DNA of 64,000 nucleotides from Cavia porcellus. Lineage: Eukaryota; Chordata; Mammalia; Rodentia; Caviidae. The position numbers were made by a program, and so were the translations under genes. This document shows, piece by piece, positions 49,546 to 62,211 of this stretch. Each line of letters opens with the position of its first letter. Position 1 is the first letter of the stretch. The DNA lies in assembly GCF_034190915.1 (NCBI RefSeq), contig NW_026947496.1, forward strand, positions 34,344,001-34,408,000, written 5' to 3'. The notes beneath the pieces are model-generated. The model saw only the letters and a program-made list of their open reading frames with translations, was not told where the DNA came from and searched no databases.

Positions 49546-50954
49546 GGCTCGCTGCCTTCAAGTTCCCTGATCGGTGTTCCTCCCCTTCAGTCCCTTTCTG
49601 TCGCCTTTCCCTGGCCTCACTCCCAACTGCTTCAGTCCTCAGCACCTGCTTTGCTGAGTAGCCTCTCACTAAATGTCGCTTTCTAATGATTTGTAAAAAC
49701 TCCAAGTCACCTTTCACATCCACAGCAGGCTGTCCACAGCCTGAGGGACACTCAGAAGACGCGGGAAGCCAAGGGGCAAGGACCAGTGTCCTGGGTTCCA
49801 GCTTAACTCTGGGCACCTACATGGCAACCCAAAAGGCTCCCTGAACCCACAGACAGCCCGAGGATGGCCTTGAAAGCCAGCAGCTGTCGTGTCAGCCACT
49901 TAGACCATACTGAGTAGCCAGGTGCCACAGGGTCAGCTGGGGTCAGGATTGCCGCAGGCTGTGCAGACTGTGTGCAGTGAAATGACCAGGAGGGGTTCTC
50001 TTGATTTCCCTGCTTACCCCAAGTCCTTTTGCCCCTCCAATCTGGCATTTTTATTTCTGCTTTAGACCAGAAATAGATTTCATGTTTGCCAATCCATTTG
50101 TGAGAATAACAGAACCATTATCCCCCACGGAGTCGCTTCTTAAAGTGCAAGTCCATTTTCTCCTCTACAGTGGCTGTCTCCTGATGACTCCTCCTGTGTC
50201 CACAAAGTGGTTTGAGCTCCTCAGAGGACAGGTGTTACTGAAACACGAAGCATTATTATTTGCATCATTCTCATTGTTTTGCAACAGGGGACCCCTATAA
50301 AAATGGCACGAAGTGTGGAAAGCAATTGTCTGGTTCACTTTGGTTCTATCTGGGTCGCCCGGCAAGGAATAGCAAGCAGCAGGCAAATGAGTCACAGGAG
50401 GAAATAATAACGGTGTGTGTTTATGCATCTCTTGTCATCTTGCTATTTTACAGCCTTCAGGGACAGGATTCATTGATCCCCTGGGGAGGATAGAGAGGAA
50501 CACTATTGTCCTCTGTTTTAATGACAGGGAGGAATTGCTGGGTGAACGAACCTTAACCCTCAGACTTTATTTGAACACCCCTTCTGCTCCCCTAGCAGCT
50601 CCATTGAAGCTAAGGCAGCTCTCTGAAGGGGAGGAGCATCTGTGTCCCCTCCAAGCCCACCTGAGAGGAAGTTCTCCTCCCACAGTCCTCCTGACACATG
50701 GACTACCCTGGACACTCAGCAGGTACCATGTGACCAGCTTGATAACGTCACACAGAAACACACCCAACTGGCCCAGTGGCCTCTCATCTCATAAATCAGA
50801 GACAGTACCTGTCTCTCAAGTGTGGGTTGGATGTCACACACAGACACATGTCCCTGTCTGAAGACAATGCTGTTCACGCCATCCTGCTAGAATCTGTGAT
50901 TAGTGAACTGGAGCTCACATTCCTGTGTAGCTTCGTGGCAAGAAATACAGTGTG
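49546..50954. other. unassigned non-coding stretch
   Basis: Contains a motif cluster (next entry). The 148-aa frame at 50415-50861 has no domain. No exon supported. Confidence 0.45.
50251..50395. promoter_or_regulatory. candidate regulatory patch: octamer, Sox-like and AP-1 motifs
   Basis: ATTTGCAT (50258-50265), the POU octamer, is followed by CATTGTTT near 50272, a Sox-like site, and by a TGAGTCA (50388-50394), the AP-1 site. The text here is unique-looking and outside recognised repeats. Binding and function are inference; single motifs of this length occur by chance. Confidence 0.2.
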
Positions 50955-51150
50955 CTGGAGAGATGGTGGGTTTGGGAGTCATGCAGACCTCGCTTAATCA
51001 CTAACTCACTTCTCCCATTAGCCAGGCAACTTTAAACAATGCAGTTTCCCAAGCTGTTTTCTCATCCATGGGAAGGGAAGCCAGCAATGCCTTCTTTACA
51101 GAGCTGTGACAGTTACCGCCAATGCACGTGTTGCACTAGACACGTACACG
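50955..51150 (+). mobile_element. MIR SINE, sense
   Basis: GTGGGTTTGGGAGTCATGCA, GCCAGGCAACTTTAAACAAT, GTTTTCTCATCCATGGGAAG, ACAGAGCTGTGACAGTTACC. MIR order, ending near 51150. Confidence 0.7.
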
Positions 51151-52069
51151 AGAGAGTGGGGCAGTGACAACTGGAAAGTGGAAAGAGGCTGTGCCAGAGG
51201 AATCACATAGGCAGCTTGAAATTAGCTGTGGCAGGAGTATTCCCACCCTAGAAACCAGCAAGTGCCACACAGGGGTGATTATTGTTTTCTGATGTCTTAT
51301 GTATCAGCGCACCCCTGAGTAATACACTCTCAATAAATCCAGCTATTATTAGTAAACTCAGACAAAAGCCATGTTGATTCAAAATGTAGAAGTAGAGTAC
51401 ATTCATTATGCCGAACACAAAATCACTGCTTGTTTTACAAGAAAAGTGGTATCACATCTGCCCCAAATTGATCACAGAGAAAGATGGATATACAGCCTCT
51501 TTGGTATGTGGAACTTGTCATTTAGTTCTATTCTTTTGCTTATTGAACTTGGGAACATATTTTGTGTTGCTTCTGTTAACTTCGGTAACTATTTGGGTTA
51601 TGATGGTACATTGACTAAAGTCCAAATTCATAGATAAAAGGTAAAACAGTTGTCAATCAACAAACATCCAACACAGTGTTGTATCCTCCACTGATATAAG
51701 AAATATGCAAATGAATTATGATTTTGAAACACAGTCTACATGGGTAGCAAGAAACGCATTTGTATCTTGAAATAACATAGAAATAAATAGCTTTCGAAAA
51801 CATTTTTTGTTATAATACATTTCCACATATAAGAAATTCAGACACAGGGAAGGAAGTAGAGGGATGTTTTCAGCTTACACAGCTAATAAGCAGAAACAAT
51901 AAGGTCTGAATTCTGACCTTACAGCCAAGAATCTATATCCTAATAGTCAGGAAACAAGAGGTAGCATTATACCCTGACATTAAAAGGGACTAAATTTCAC
52001 ATACAGATAACAGGAGAATAAACAAACCATAATAAGGGGTTAATTATGTGATCACAAACCATGTACGAG
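51151..52069. other. unassigned non-coding stretch
   Basis: AT-rich, with a weak antisense MIR-like stretch (51836-51910: CACAGCTAATAAGC). Nothing else recognised. Confidence 0.45.
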
Positions 52070-52425
52070 TCACCTTGGGCTCCTGTAGCCAAGCACCACA
52101 GACCAGGGTGCTTGGGAACAGCAGGAATTTATCTCTTACTGGTCTGCAGGCGGGGGGTCCAAGGCCAAGATCCCAGGAGACGGATCTGGCATGGGTCCAC
52201 TCCCCGGCCCATCAGCAGCCATCTGCCCTTTGTGTCCTCATGAGGTAGCAGGACAAACGAGCTCTCTGGGGCCTCTTTCTTGAGGACTCTCATCCCACCT
52301 TCATAACCTAATCACCTCCTAATTGTCCCACCTCCTAATATTATCATTCCTGGGATAAAGAGCTTAACATAATAATTTAGGCATTTTGGTGGGGGATAAA
52401 TATGCAGTCCAAAGTAAGTGAGAGT
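52070..52425 (-). mobile_element. MLT1/MST-like MaLR LTR, antisense
   Basis: GGCTCCTGTAGCCAAGCACC, AATTTATCTCTTACTGGTCTG, TCCAAGGCCAAGATCCCAGG, then TAACCTAATCACCTCCTAAT and ATAAATATGCAGTCCAAAG, an antisense LTR from 3' to 5' end. Non-coding. Confidence 0.75.
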
Positions 52426-53351
52426 TGCAGAAGAATAAAACAGTTGAAAGGAGGCAGAAACTCTCTCACACTAACAAGTGACAGGCAGCCTTACGGCAAA
52501 CGTGGGTGCTGTCTGCATCTTGACAGATCGGTGCACGTTTTTATGACATTTCACTGAACATTTATCACACACAGGTCCACGTGTTTCCCTAAATGCAGTA
52601 AGCCATGTGATGAGCCTGTTAGGACCAAGACAGACCAAGTGAGCCCCTAGAAGAAGGTCTCTAATGATAGTTGCTTCTCCTCTCTGTGACTGGACAATGA
52701 ACACGCTGGAGAAAAATCAGTCAAACCACTCTTTTAATTTTACTCTAAACAGATCCAGTCTATCTCTCTTAGTATACAAATGTCTCTTACTTTTGTTCCC
52801 CTACCTTCCTCCTTGGTCCTGTCTGTGTGTGTGTGTGCATGTGTGTGTGTGTGTGTGCATGTATGCGTGTGTGTGTGTTTCTTATGGAAATTACCCAAAC
52901 ACAACTTCAAATAATAAATACTGGAGCAGCGATGGCGACACTATTGCTTGTCTGGGAAGAGCAATGCTTCATTTCATACATCATTTACTACTGCACTAAG
53001 CAGCAATTCCACAAAGCCAGGAAAGATTTAGAAAGTTGGGGAGGAGGGAGGCAACAATATCACTACTCCATCCCCATTATCTTGTAAAGTTTATTGATGT
53101 TCAATAAGAGGTAATTTATAATGGTGCCAATGACTGTTCCGATTTACACAAGTAGGAGAAAGTTAGAGCTGCGCAATGTTTCTACACATTTTATATTTGT
53201 CACAAGATTTACTGAAAAAGCAGTGATTTTCTGTCGCTCAAATCTGAATTTTCTAGAGCCCACTGTTGAGTTGAAAGCAAGTATCACGCCCACGTGCCCT
53301 GCACACTCAACGGGGCCCCTGAGATGACTCAGCAGAAAGTAGTAAGTGACA
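52426..53351. other. unassigned non-coding stretch with a TG run
   Basis: A (TG)n run with interruptions at about 52823-52880. The 111-aa frame at 52664-52999 reads through it as a Cys/Val run and is an artefact. Confidence 0.5.
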
Positions 53352-53874
53352 TGATCAAAGTATATGGTGACCACTTAAGGTTTTAAAATTTATTACAGTA
53401 AAAGATACATTGCTATTAACTCCCTTTCAAATACCTTCTCAGGCTTCAAACACACTGACCCCAGCAGTCTTGCATTTTCTGAAACAGGTCTGGAATTCCT
53501 CTTTCGTGAGTGTCTTTACAAGGTGCGGTCACAAATACAGAGCATGCGGCTGTAGAGAGCCATCCAACAGAAAGACAGCTTCATAAAAAACACTACCATG
53601 TTTCCTTACCCACCTTATTCTTGGAGCCTAGCACTGTGCAACTTCTGGTTCCTCCCCAAAGTCAAAATGACTATGACTATCAAGGCAGCCATGACAGCAC
53701 CACTAATGAAACCCAGAAAAGAAAACTTGCAGAACTGCTTCAGAAAGTTGCAAAGAACAGTGGGATAAGTATGCCTGGACGGGGTAGGGGTGGAGGGATT
53801 ATTTTGAGGGAAATTCATGGCAATGTGTCTTACTGTAATAATTTTTAAAATGTAAACATCCACCATATTTGTCA
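53352..53874 (+). mobile_element. mariner-derived fold-back element, copy B
   Basis: Left arm from TGATCAAAGTATATGGTG (53352), through TATTACAGTAAAAGATACAT and CTCTTTCGTGAGTGTCTTTA. Right arm inverse, from GAAAACTTGCAGAACTGCTT to ACCATATTTGTCA. In the middle, 53627-53682 reads L-A-L-C-N-F-W-F-L-P-K-V-K-M-T-M, a transposase C-terminal stub with Asn where the catalytic Asp is expected. The 112-aa frame at 53510-53848 runs in another frame and is not the transposase. Confidence 0.8.
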
Positions 53875-56814
53875 GTCACACTGCTGACTCAGCTCAGCAG
53901 CCACTACCCACTGGCCATGCAGGAAAGGGATCATGGCCCTGTCTGCAGCAAGAGGAAGAAGGTCAAGGCTAGAGCAGGTGGTGAATGAATGCCTGTCCTC
54001 CCACCTGACCAGCAGAGGCTGCAGAGTTCCTACCCACCTCTGAATCCTCCTCCAAGCTTCTTTAATATCTGCCAACTCCTCGCTTCTCTATTCTCTACTC
54101 CTAGCTCTCCAGGCCTGTGGAGTGACCCAGAAGTGACCCACATGGTCAGAGGCTCTGTGCTCTCTGTGCCAGCATTAGAATGTCCTCAGAACAGTGTCCT
54201 GATGTCCCCTGGGCCCCAGCCTTGCCCACTAGTCTGGAAAGTGTGGGTTTGACGTGTGCAGGCCAGCATGGGCACACCAGGAAGCCTTTCCTGACGCAGA
54301 ACATGCACCTCTTCACATCTGGGAGGGAGAGCAGGGCCACTGAGTATTGTCACAAGGTGAACATCAGCGTCTCATCACAAAGAGGAGATGGAGCATGGCA
54401 GAGTGAAGGAGGCTGGCTCTGGGCCACACAGGCAAGGGCAGATTCTGGGGCTGACTTGCCCACCTTTCCTGGGTCCTGAGCACAGTCTCTCACCCTCAGA
54501 GCACTTCCAGGTGCATCAGGTCTGGACTGCCGGAGAACCGAGTGCTCCTCCTCAGCTCGCGCTTTGCCGTGTGGCCTCAGACAGCCCAGTCCCTGCGGGG
54601 CTCCTCCCGGGATTCTCATCTCAGGAAGACATGAATTTGGAATTCATGTACTCCTTGGACATGTGACTTGGGACCTCATTTCCCACCTGTGAAGTGGGGA
54701 TGAGAATATTGTTAGCAAGATGCTAGCAGGTGCTGAATAACTAGATGTCATTAAAAAAGCTAAATAAACCAACAAACAGGAAGAAACTTCTGATTTTATA
54801 GCATTTGACAATTTCCATGGTGCAAATACTTCCCCTTTAGCCAATTTCAAGCTGTCACTGAATGCGAAGTTGAGAAAAAAGGACACAGTTGAGTCTCATG
54901 ACCCAGAATCTTCTAATAACCTATGCAGTATGGGAATCAAGACGCTTTAACCAGGAATGCACAGTCAGTATTTAAAGTGCTTAATCCAGTGTCTGGCATA
55001 CAGTAGGTCTGCTTATATAGCTGTGCCTCATACCAGCCAGGCTTCTCATTTAGGAGCCCTACTTTCTGTTCGAAATGCTGTGAGCAAACCCCCTCTTCTG
55101 GAGATCTGGAATGTCAATGGTCTTTAAATAATATAAGCCTGTCATTCTTAGTGCCTGATGAATTGCTTCCAGTGTGTATGTGCAGGATGTCATACGCAAG
55201 GATTCAGTGAAGGTACACCCCCCGGCTCCCATCAAGACAGCAGCATCTCTGTCCTGTGGCCAGCACCACAGAACTTCTGCCAACATACAATCTGCAGGAC
55301 ATCATTTTACCTTTAGCAAGTTCCTAATGTGTTTGTTCCTTTCCTAAGCAACAGCCATTCAACAAAGGAACAAAGTCACATTGTTCAAAGCAAACAACTC
55401 CAGTATCAGTTGGAACAAATACACAATCACACTCTCAGACCTCAGTCTCCAGACCCAGCTGGACAAAGCAGCATGGAAATTCTCAAGGCTACGAGGCCAA
55501 AGAACACACCTTTATCTGCTTTCAAAAGGCCTCTCTCAAGTGTAGATTTTTTGTGGGCTCTTCCCCCTCCTCTCGCTGTTACTAGCCTCATTTTCAAAAC
55601 CTGAAAATAGCATGTCTCTCCCTTCTGATGGGTCTGTTCCCTGTGACTAGATTGATTTTTTTTCCCTGAACTTCCCCCTCCTTGTGTTTTGAGGAAGACA
55701 AAAGGTTCTCTTTGCTTTTCTGTTCATTTCCTAAGGTCTCCATAATAAAAATACGGCTTCACCTTTTAATGTCGTCTTCCTACATGTGGTACTGAATGAA
55801 CATTTTGGACTCTTCTTCCATTAAATGTCCTATGATTCTGCAAAGAATCGCTATTTTTCTGGTCTCTCACATGAAGCAATCCTGGGCAATGAGCAGGAGG
55901 ACATGCAGCATGGAAGGCCTTTCTGCTACTTGCAACACACCCAACAGACCTTTGGAAGCCCATGGATTTGTGATAAGGGGCACACAGGGAAACTTCTAGA
56001 GAACTTGTGGCCAGCAGTGCACAGGATCCAGCCATTCTATGATGGAAAGAAGGAAGGTTGGATGGAAATGAATCTCGTCTGGCGGTTTAGCCAGCCCTCA
56101 ACACCTGGTGTGGCCTCTTGCACACATTTTTATAAAAATGACTCTATTTAGCAAGGTAACTGCTTACTTGGCAACACATGGTGGGGAATGCCTCATTGAC
56201 TTGATGGAGGTGCAAGGGAGAGTACCCAGGATGCAGAACAGAATGGATGAGTCACTCTGGGAGTCTGACCTGGGAATGACAACCTTGCCTGGAGGGACAG
56301 GAGGGCAGGGCCTCAATGACTCCCAGGAGGAGGGCTGTGTTTTAGGGAATGGCAAGATTGCTGAATCTCTCTAGATGTTAAGGGTGAGAGAGGAAATAGC
56401 AGAGCCTCAAATCGAAGTGCGCATGGACCTGTGTATGTCCATGGCCTTGGTTGGCCACGGTCTATACTTCTTAGACAATGCACGAGTGGAATGGTTTTTC
56501 TTTTAAGATCATATATTTAGTAAAAACTTAGGTATGAAGTATACTCTGGGGCCTGAGCCTGTTGGCTTTCAAAAGGAGTATAAGATGCTCACACACTTGG
56601 TACCCACTCTTCCTCCCCCTCACCATCCTCAAGGTCCTTCTTCAATCTATTAAAGACCAGTGTGGATAGAAGCGATATTCCCTGCTCAGAACTCTCAAGG
56701 TGATTGTTGTGCATGTAATTCAATTTGCTACCAAATGGTACTGGGAGATCACTCCCATAGTTGTCCTAAACCGTTATTTATATTTTAAAGTATTGTTTAA
56801 TTATATATGTAATT
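53875..56814. other. unassigned non-coding stretch
   Basis: About 2.9 kb. Short MIR/L2-like pieces: 54655-54745 (CATTTCCCACCTGTGAAGTG) and 54975-55015 (CCAGTGTCTGGCATACAGTA). AT-rich unique text at 54735-54880. The 108-aa frame at 55825-56151 has no domain. No exon supported. Confidence 0.5.
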
Positions 56815-56958
56815 AAACCCAAGTCCTTTGCACTGAACTACATCCCCAGCCCTTTTTATTTTTTTATTTTGAGATGGGGTCTCACTAAGTCAGTAACTTG
56901 TCCATACTTGGCTCAAATTTGCTATTTTCATGTTCCAGCCTCTGTGAGCGCTGGTTTT
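56815..56958 (-). mobile_element. composite B1+ID SINE, antisense
   Basis: TTTGCACTGAACTACATCCCC (decayed ID), then TTTGAGATGGGGTCTCACTAA and TTCCAGCCTCTGTGAGCGCTG, antisense B1. Confidence 0.8.
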
Positions 56959-57065
56959 CTATTCATTTTTAAATCAACTTAATTGAGTCATAATTCATAT
57001 ATAGCAAGATACACAGAATTGAAGTGGCCAGCTGATGGGAGATATGCTCAGATAAGGATAGAACA
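56959..57065. mobile_element. L1M-like fragment, orientation unclear
   Basis: TTAATTGAGTCATAATTCAT and GAATTGAAGTGGCCAGCTG resemble an L1M segment (tttattgagatataattcac). Short. Confidence 0.4.
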
Positions 57066-57424
57066 TTTTACTGTTCTTAGCTTTTGCTCCCTCCCTACCC
57101 AATCACTGATGCAGGCCAGTGGCATGACCATCGTAGCCCAGGTTGTGGTCTTCAAATCATTGATGTTAGCCACTGCTTCCACTATTGTATTAGAAACTCT
57201 TAAAAGTAGAAGATGCTTTAACAATTCAGTTGGCCCACATTTGGAGACTTAGTGTGATAAGTCACAGGATAAAGATCTCAAGGACAGTGCAACAAAGACT
57301 GTAGGAAACATCTCTGCCCTTCAGGAAATCACAGTCTAGCTGAAAAAGCACACACATATGAGCACACACACATGCATGCACAAATGCATGGAAAAAATAA
57401 TGCTAAATTTCTTTTAAAGTAGGA
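57066..57424. other. unassigned non-coding stretch
   Basis: A short CA/CATG-rich piece at about 57350-57390; nothing else recognised. Confidence 0.4.
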
Positions 57425-57538
57425 CCCAATAAACCATGGACTAAACCCACTAAAAATATGAACCAAAATAAACCTGTCCTCCTTTAAGTTTCAAGTGTCA
57501 GGTATTTTGTCCCCACAACAGGAAAGCTGATATGTCTG
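57425..57538 (+). mobile_element. MT-like MaLR LTR 3' end fragment, sense
   Basis: AATAAACCTGTCCTCCTTTAAG, GTGTCAGGTATTTTGTCC and AACAGGAAAGCTGATATG match the sense 3' end of the LTRs at 20862/23041 (AATAAACCTTTCCTTCCTTAA, GTGTCAGGTATTTTGTCTC). Confidence 0.75.
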
Positions 57539-57669
57539 TCTCTCCCTAAAAGGCATTATATGGAGATAGAAACAGAACTTGGTTGATTATTTTTCAAGAG
57601 TTTGACATGTTGTTAACTTACAATCAATAATACTAACTGAGACTTTGAGGACTTCATACTTTTAAAGTG
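57539..57669. other. short unassigned stretch
   Basis: Nothing recognised. Confidence 0.3.
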
Positions 57670-57870
57670 ACTTCATACTATTTACGTCACAGATTCTCAC
57701 AGCAATCCTGGAAGTCTAACATGTCAAGTATTTTTACTATAGTTGATATTGTTACTACTGCCACAAATGCTTTTGTTTTGGATTTTTCAGAGGGAGAAAC
57801 TGAGACTTTAAGCGGTCCTAAACATTTTCAAGAGAACTGTTCAGATGGACTTGAACTTGAATCTTGGGAA
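57670..57870 (-). mobile_element. MIR SINE, antisense, interrupted
   Basis: CACAGATTCTCACAGCAATCC and AGAGGGAGAAACTGAGACTT lie in antisense MIR order with extra sequence between. Confidence 0.55.
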
Positions 57871-60800
57871 TAAACTTCAACAACTTGCTGTAGAAGGAGA
57901 AAGAAGGGCCGGCCAGATGGATGTATCCGGAAGACTGTGTTGCTGAACCCAATCTGTCAGCTTTCATCCCAAAAATACTTGGCTAGGGGTGCCTGAGAAA
58001 GAGATTAGAATAAGTCACGATTAGGGTCCAATCTGCTATTTTTCTGATTTTTTTCTTCCATAATCCAAGGGTTGGAGATTTTGTCCTCAAGATTCCTGCT
58101 CTTTGTGATCCTTGGGGCCACGGAAAGGGAGTTTCCTGTACTAAGAATGGAGACATGTTCCTAAGTCATTTCCCCAGTGGTGCAGGCCTGCTCCTCCACG
58201 TGGTCCCTGCCGGCTCTCCCAGCCGGCAACTTCTTTTCCCTGCTTCCCTGGAGCCTTCTCGCCTGGGCTAATTCTCTGGCAGACAGGTCCCAGCAGGCTG
58301 TGCACTAACATCTAGTGCCTCCTTGGAAACAAAGAGGACTTCAAGAGGGGTTGGACTACAGGAGTTCACTGCTGCTGTCATTTTGCCCCAGGTAAGGCTT
58401 GTGCAACCAGGAACCTGGAAAGTAAGGCAGTGATCAATTGTGAGAAACCACAGCCTTCAAACAGAGCTTCTGCAGAGCCATCTGGACAGGCTGAGCCTCC
58501 CTCAGGGGCCTCTTTCCAAAACCTCGACTGCCTAATTTGGAATCTCCCAAAAAGCTTGTTTGCTTTTGAGTGCACGTGATCTCTAAAACAGTTTGCTAAA
58601 CAACTTGAATGAATCATCCGCTTCTACCTCTATTTATTCACCACCTGCTTCCATTTTAATCCAGGACAACCTGACTTCCATCAAACCTATCAATCCATCA
58701 CCCAACACCTGATGCCCCAAGTGTACATAATTGTCCTCTGCACATCACACAGTAACTCATTTCTTGAAACACACCCGAGCTCTGAAAGGGCTGCAGAAAT
58801 GAATGTCTCTCAGTAAAATCCCCATGTGTGCATCCAGTTCGCTCCACTTCACTGCAGTTAGGCAGTCAGCAAATCACAACTGCTGTTGGTCACCACCACG
58901 AAGAGAAGGCATTATTACAGGAGGGGCCAGTGCTTGCAACTCACAGCATCTAGGATGCTCTGTCCTTATCCTGTGCCCTATAGGAAGACACCATCTTTGG
59001 CCATAATAACTACTGGGCCATAAAAATGGACCCTGATTCCTAGTCCATTTTCTCAGAGTTTGCGTAAGTTCTCAACCCAAAAGTCCAAAAAAAAAAAAAA
59101 TGAAATTTTACATGTAAACATGACTTTTCACTCACTTGAATCTTTTTCCTTCCCCTACACACAGGAGTCTTGCTCAGAGCATCCCTGGGCTGTGAACTGT
59201 GAAGAATGGCTGGAGGGGTAAAGACACGTTAGTGCAGGAAATCAATTAGCTGTCAGCAGTACTGTTGGAGTTGAGTCACTTTTGTCTGGCAAATGGACTT
59301 GGGGGCTTCAAGTAATGGAAAAGAAAAGCTACCAGGGCCAGGACTGGAGCTTCCAGACCTCTTCCTCACCCACACTTGCCTGTACATGGAAACAACACAG
59401 GGGCAAAGGGAGAGGATTGTCAGCTCAGGGAGGGGCAGGCAGGAGTTTTTTGTTTGCTCTTCCATCAGCGAATCTTAGTGGGCCCTAGGCCCTTAAGGTT
59501 CATCTTCCTTTTTCATCAGTTCCTGCCACACTAATGCAGGAGGTGAGAGGGCAGCACACAGACTGGCATGAGGTAAGGAAGGTGAGTCCACCTGCCAGCC
59601 GACAGAAGCTGCGACTGCGGCCCAGGAAGGCCATCAGGAGCAGCAGCTAAAAACAAGCATCTCCATTTCTCTATACAGAAAACAGACAGGGTCCTGGAAG
59701 GGGCGAGAGCTTACATTTTTTCTGTGCAGCAGCTTGTATGCCACACAGATCCAACACAGGAGGGAGTAAAATAGGAAACACAGTAGAGAAAACATCCCCT
59801 CACCATCCTGAATTGTTCAACTCTGGGGATTCGCTCTATTGTTGATGTTGTTAATTTCCTCTAGCTCCAACATTCATTTTCCAGAGACCTCTGTCCCTCA
59901 GTATGGTTTTGTGTTTGCAGATACAATCTATAAAACAATTTGAAGGGGAAAATATTTCAGTGAAAAGTGATAGGAAATTTAACAGAAGCTGGGTAAGCTT
60001 AAATTTCCTTCATGTACTGAGAATGAGCATTAACACAGAAGATTTAAAAGACAATGTGAATTTGTTCATGAAGCTGAAAAGACACACACTGGAAAGGCTG
60101 CGTGCACTCACTAAGAATCAAATCAGGGTGGCCAAACAGGCAGATGGACGCAGAGGGACAAGATGATGAAATAAGATGATCTCTAAACACTTGAGCACGC
60201 CCAGTTGTCAGAACATGGATTCATAATTTTACAAATCTCAAGGAGGAAAGAGATGACTATAAGATGTCATGTGATAACCATATTCAAATTATAATTCAGA
60301 GACCCTGGGTCTAAGCAGCCGAGACTTCGGGTCTGTCCATTTTATCCCAGGAGTTTCCAAGGCCCCACAGCATTGCTTGGTTTTGCTTTCTTTGCCTTTG
60401 TCTTTCTTTCTTTCCGTTTCCCTACAAAACCAAACAGACTTGCTCTCCAGGCTCCACAAAGAGAAAACTATTCCAAGAGGAAATCACTTCACAGCAAGTG
60501 AGCCCTGGGAAGAATTAAAGACTGGGGAGCCCTTGTAATGAGATTAAGGGAAAAATGCCTTTGTGCATCCAACTCCGGCCTGTCCTCATATGCCAGAGGA
60601 GCCAAAACAAACACTGCCATTGTTTCGGAAAGGAAAAGGTTAACAAGCTATGAAAACAAAATTACAGATATTTCCAAAGCATGACCCTCGGCAGAGTGAG
60701 TAGAATCCAGCCTGCCCAAGCAGAGGCATCCCCTCTTTGCTGCTATGTATCCTGAAACTTGGGGAGCAGCCAGCTGTGATACTCCAAAGGGTCGGAGGAA

Positions 60801-62211
60801 AGAAAGAATCTGCATGGCAGCCAAGCTGCATCCACAGGGTCCAGGGGAGGAAGACGCTCAGTTCCTCATTTCAGAAATTAGAGAAAATGTTGCCTGTGGG
60901 TCACGCAGAGCTCAGAACTCACACATTGTCTCCCCTCTGACAAAATCACTAGTCTGGAAATGGTATTCTGAGCTTGTTTCCAGATGTACTCTCTTAATGA
61001 GCCTAAGAACGAGATCTATGCCTCAGTTTCCCCTTCTAGTCCACTAACGTTCACTGTGTCCCCGGCTGAGGACTTCCTGCCATGATCTTGAAGTGGAGAG
61101 GTCCCATCCTTGTCCTGAAAGGTCCCACTGCCAAGATAATATGCAAAGAAATGGTTGTTATTGTAGTGCTTCATGAGCATGCACGTAATGTTTATCCAAC
61201 ATTACAAGTACAGCCGCAGCTATGGGAAGGGGGTGCCCAAGCTAAGAACTCATAAGTAATGTGTTCTCACCACTCATTATCCATGCAAAAAGATCGTCAG
61301 GGTCCCTGAGTGCCCAGGCCATCTTTAACTGAATGTTCACATATCCCGGCACTTAATCATAAATGCTTTTGGCGATAATCACAAGCAAGGTTTTGCAAAT
61401 GGAAGCAAAAGCTCAAGCAAGAAACAGATGTGAATGTCACTCTATCTGTGCAGGTCTCCAGCTTCTTTCCACCAACACTGAAAATCTCCCTCATCACATG
61501 CCAGTCTCGGCTCTGCTTGGCTGAAGCACTGTTCTTGGCATTTAAGGTGAGCTTTCTAAACTGAGCTCAGAGTGAGATGGAGCAGAGTATTCCCAGTGTC
61601 TCTGGGATTAGTTTATACTCAGTGCCTCACAGACCTGGCTGTGATTTCCCGCAGCCTGACTTGATGACATTCATTTCCGTACCTCAAAAAGCAGGGGTAC
61701 AGTATTAAGAGTGTGTGTGGCAGCTGGGGCATAGAAAGGTGGCCTGTCTAACATTAGCCAAAAAGATTGGTGATATTTTAAATTTGGTATGAGAAGCTGG
61801 AAGAATAATTATGCTGGTCATTCTTGATTGAGGGGGGAAATGACTTTTAATCTACTATTTGGTACTCTGGTTACCTATAAAGTCCCAATAGCTTTGGTAA
61901 CTTAATGTGAAGTTAATCAGCCTTTTTATTTCCAGATTTACATATGAGATTTGAATTTTGCTTGCAGATAAAATTCTTATTTCATATTCATTTTATTCTT
62001 CAGACATAAGGTTTCTTTGCATGTATTCAGCATTATCTGGAACAAAATGACTAATGCTAGACCAGTTTCCTCTTGTGCTTCTGGGAGATTTCCCCTTCCT
62101 CTCTACCCACCCCAGTCAGGAATTTCTGTTGTGCTGAATGCCCTGGCATTTATTCCATTGGGCATTTTATGATTCTCCTAATGGACACAGTTTACATCTG
62201 ACATCTCAAAA
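57871..62211. other. unassigned non-coding stretch
   Basis: About 4.3 kb. A poly(A) run at 59086-59100 has no recognised retroposon body. A weak MIR-like piece at about 60950-61060 (CCTCAGTTTCCCCTTCTAG). Otherwise unique-looking, with octamer-like motifs near the end (see next entry). No exon supported. Confidence 0.5.
61130..62030. promoter_or_regulatory. candidate regulatory stretch with repeated octamer-like motifs
   Basis: ATGCAAAG (61141-61148), ATGCAAAA (61283-61290), TTTTGCAAAT (61391-61400) and CTTTGCAT (62015-62022) are variants of the POU octamer in AT-rich, repeat-free-looking text. Four in 0.9 kb is suggestive but not decisive given the base composition. Confidence 0.2.

Noticed and set aside
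53510..53848. 112-aa frame across mariner copy B
   Set aside because: It is in a different frame from the transposase stub and crosses the element's arms; not a gene.
59086..59100. possible retroposed gene tail (A run)
   Set aside because: No recognisable gene or SINE body upstream; an isolated A run.
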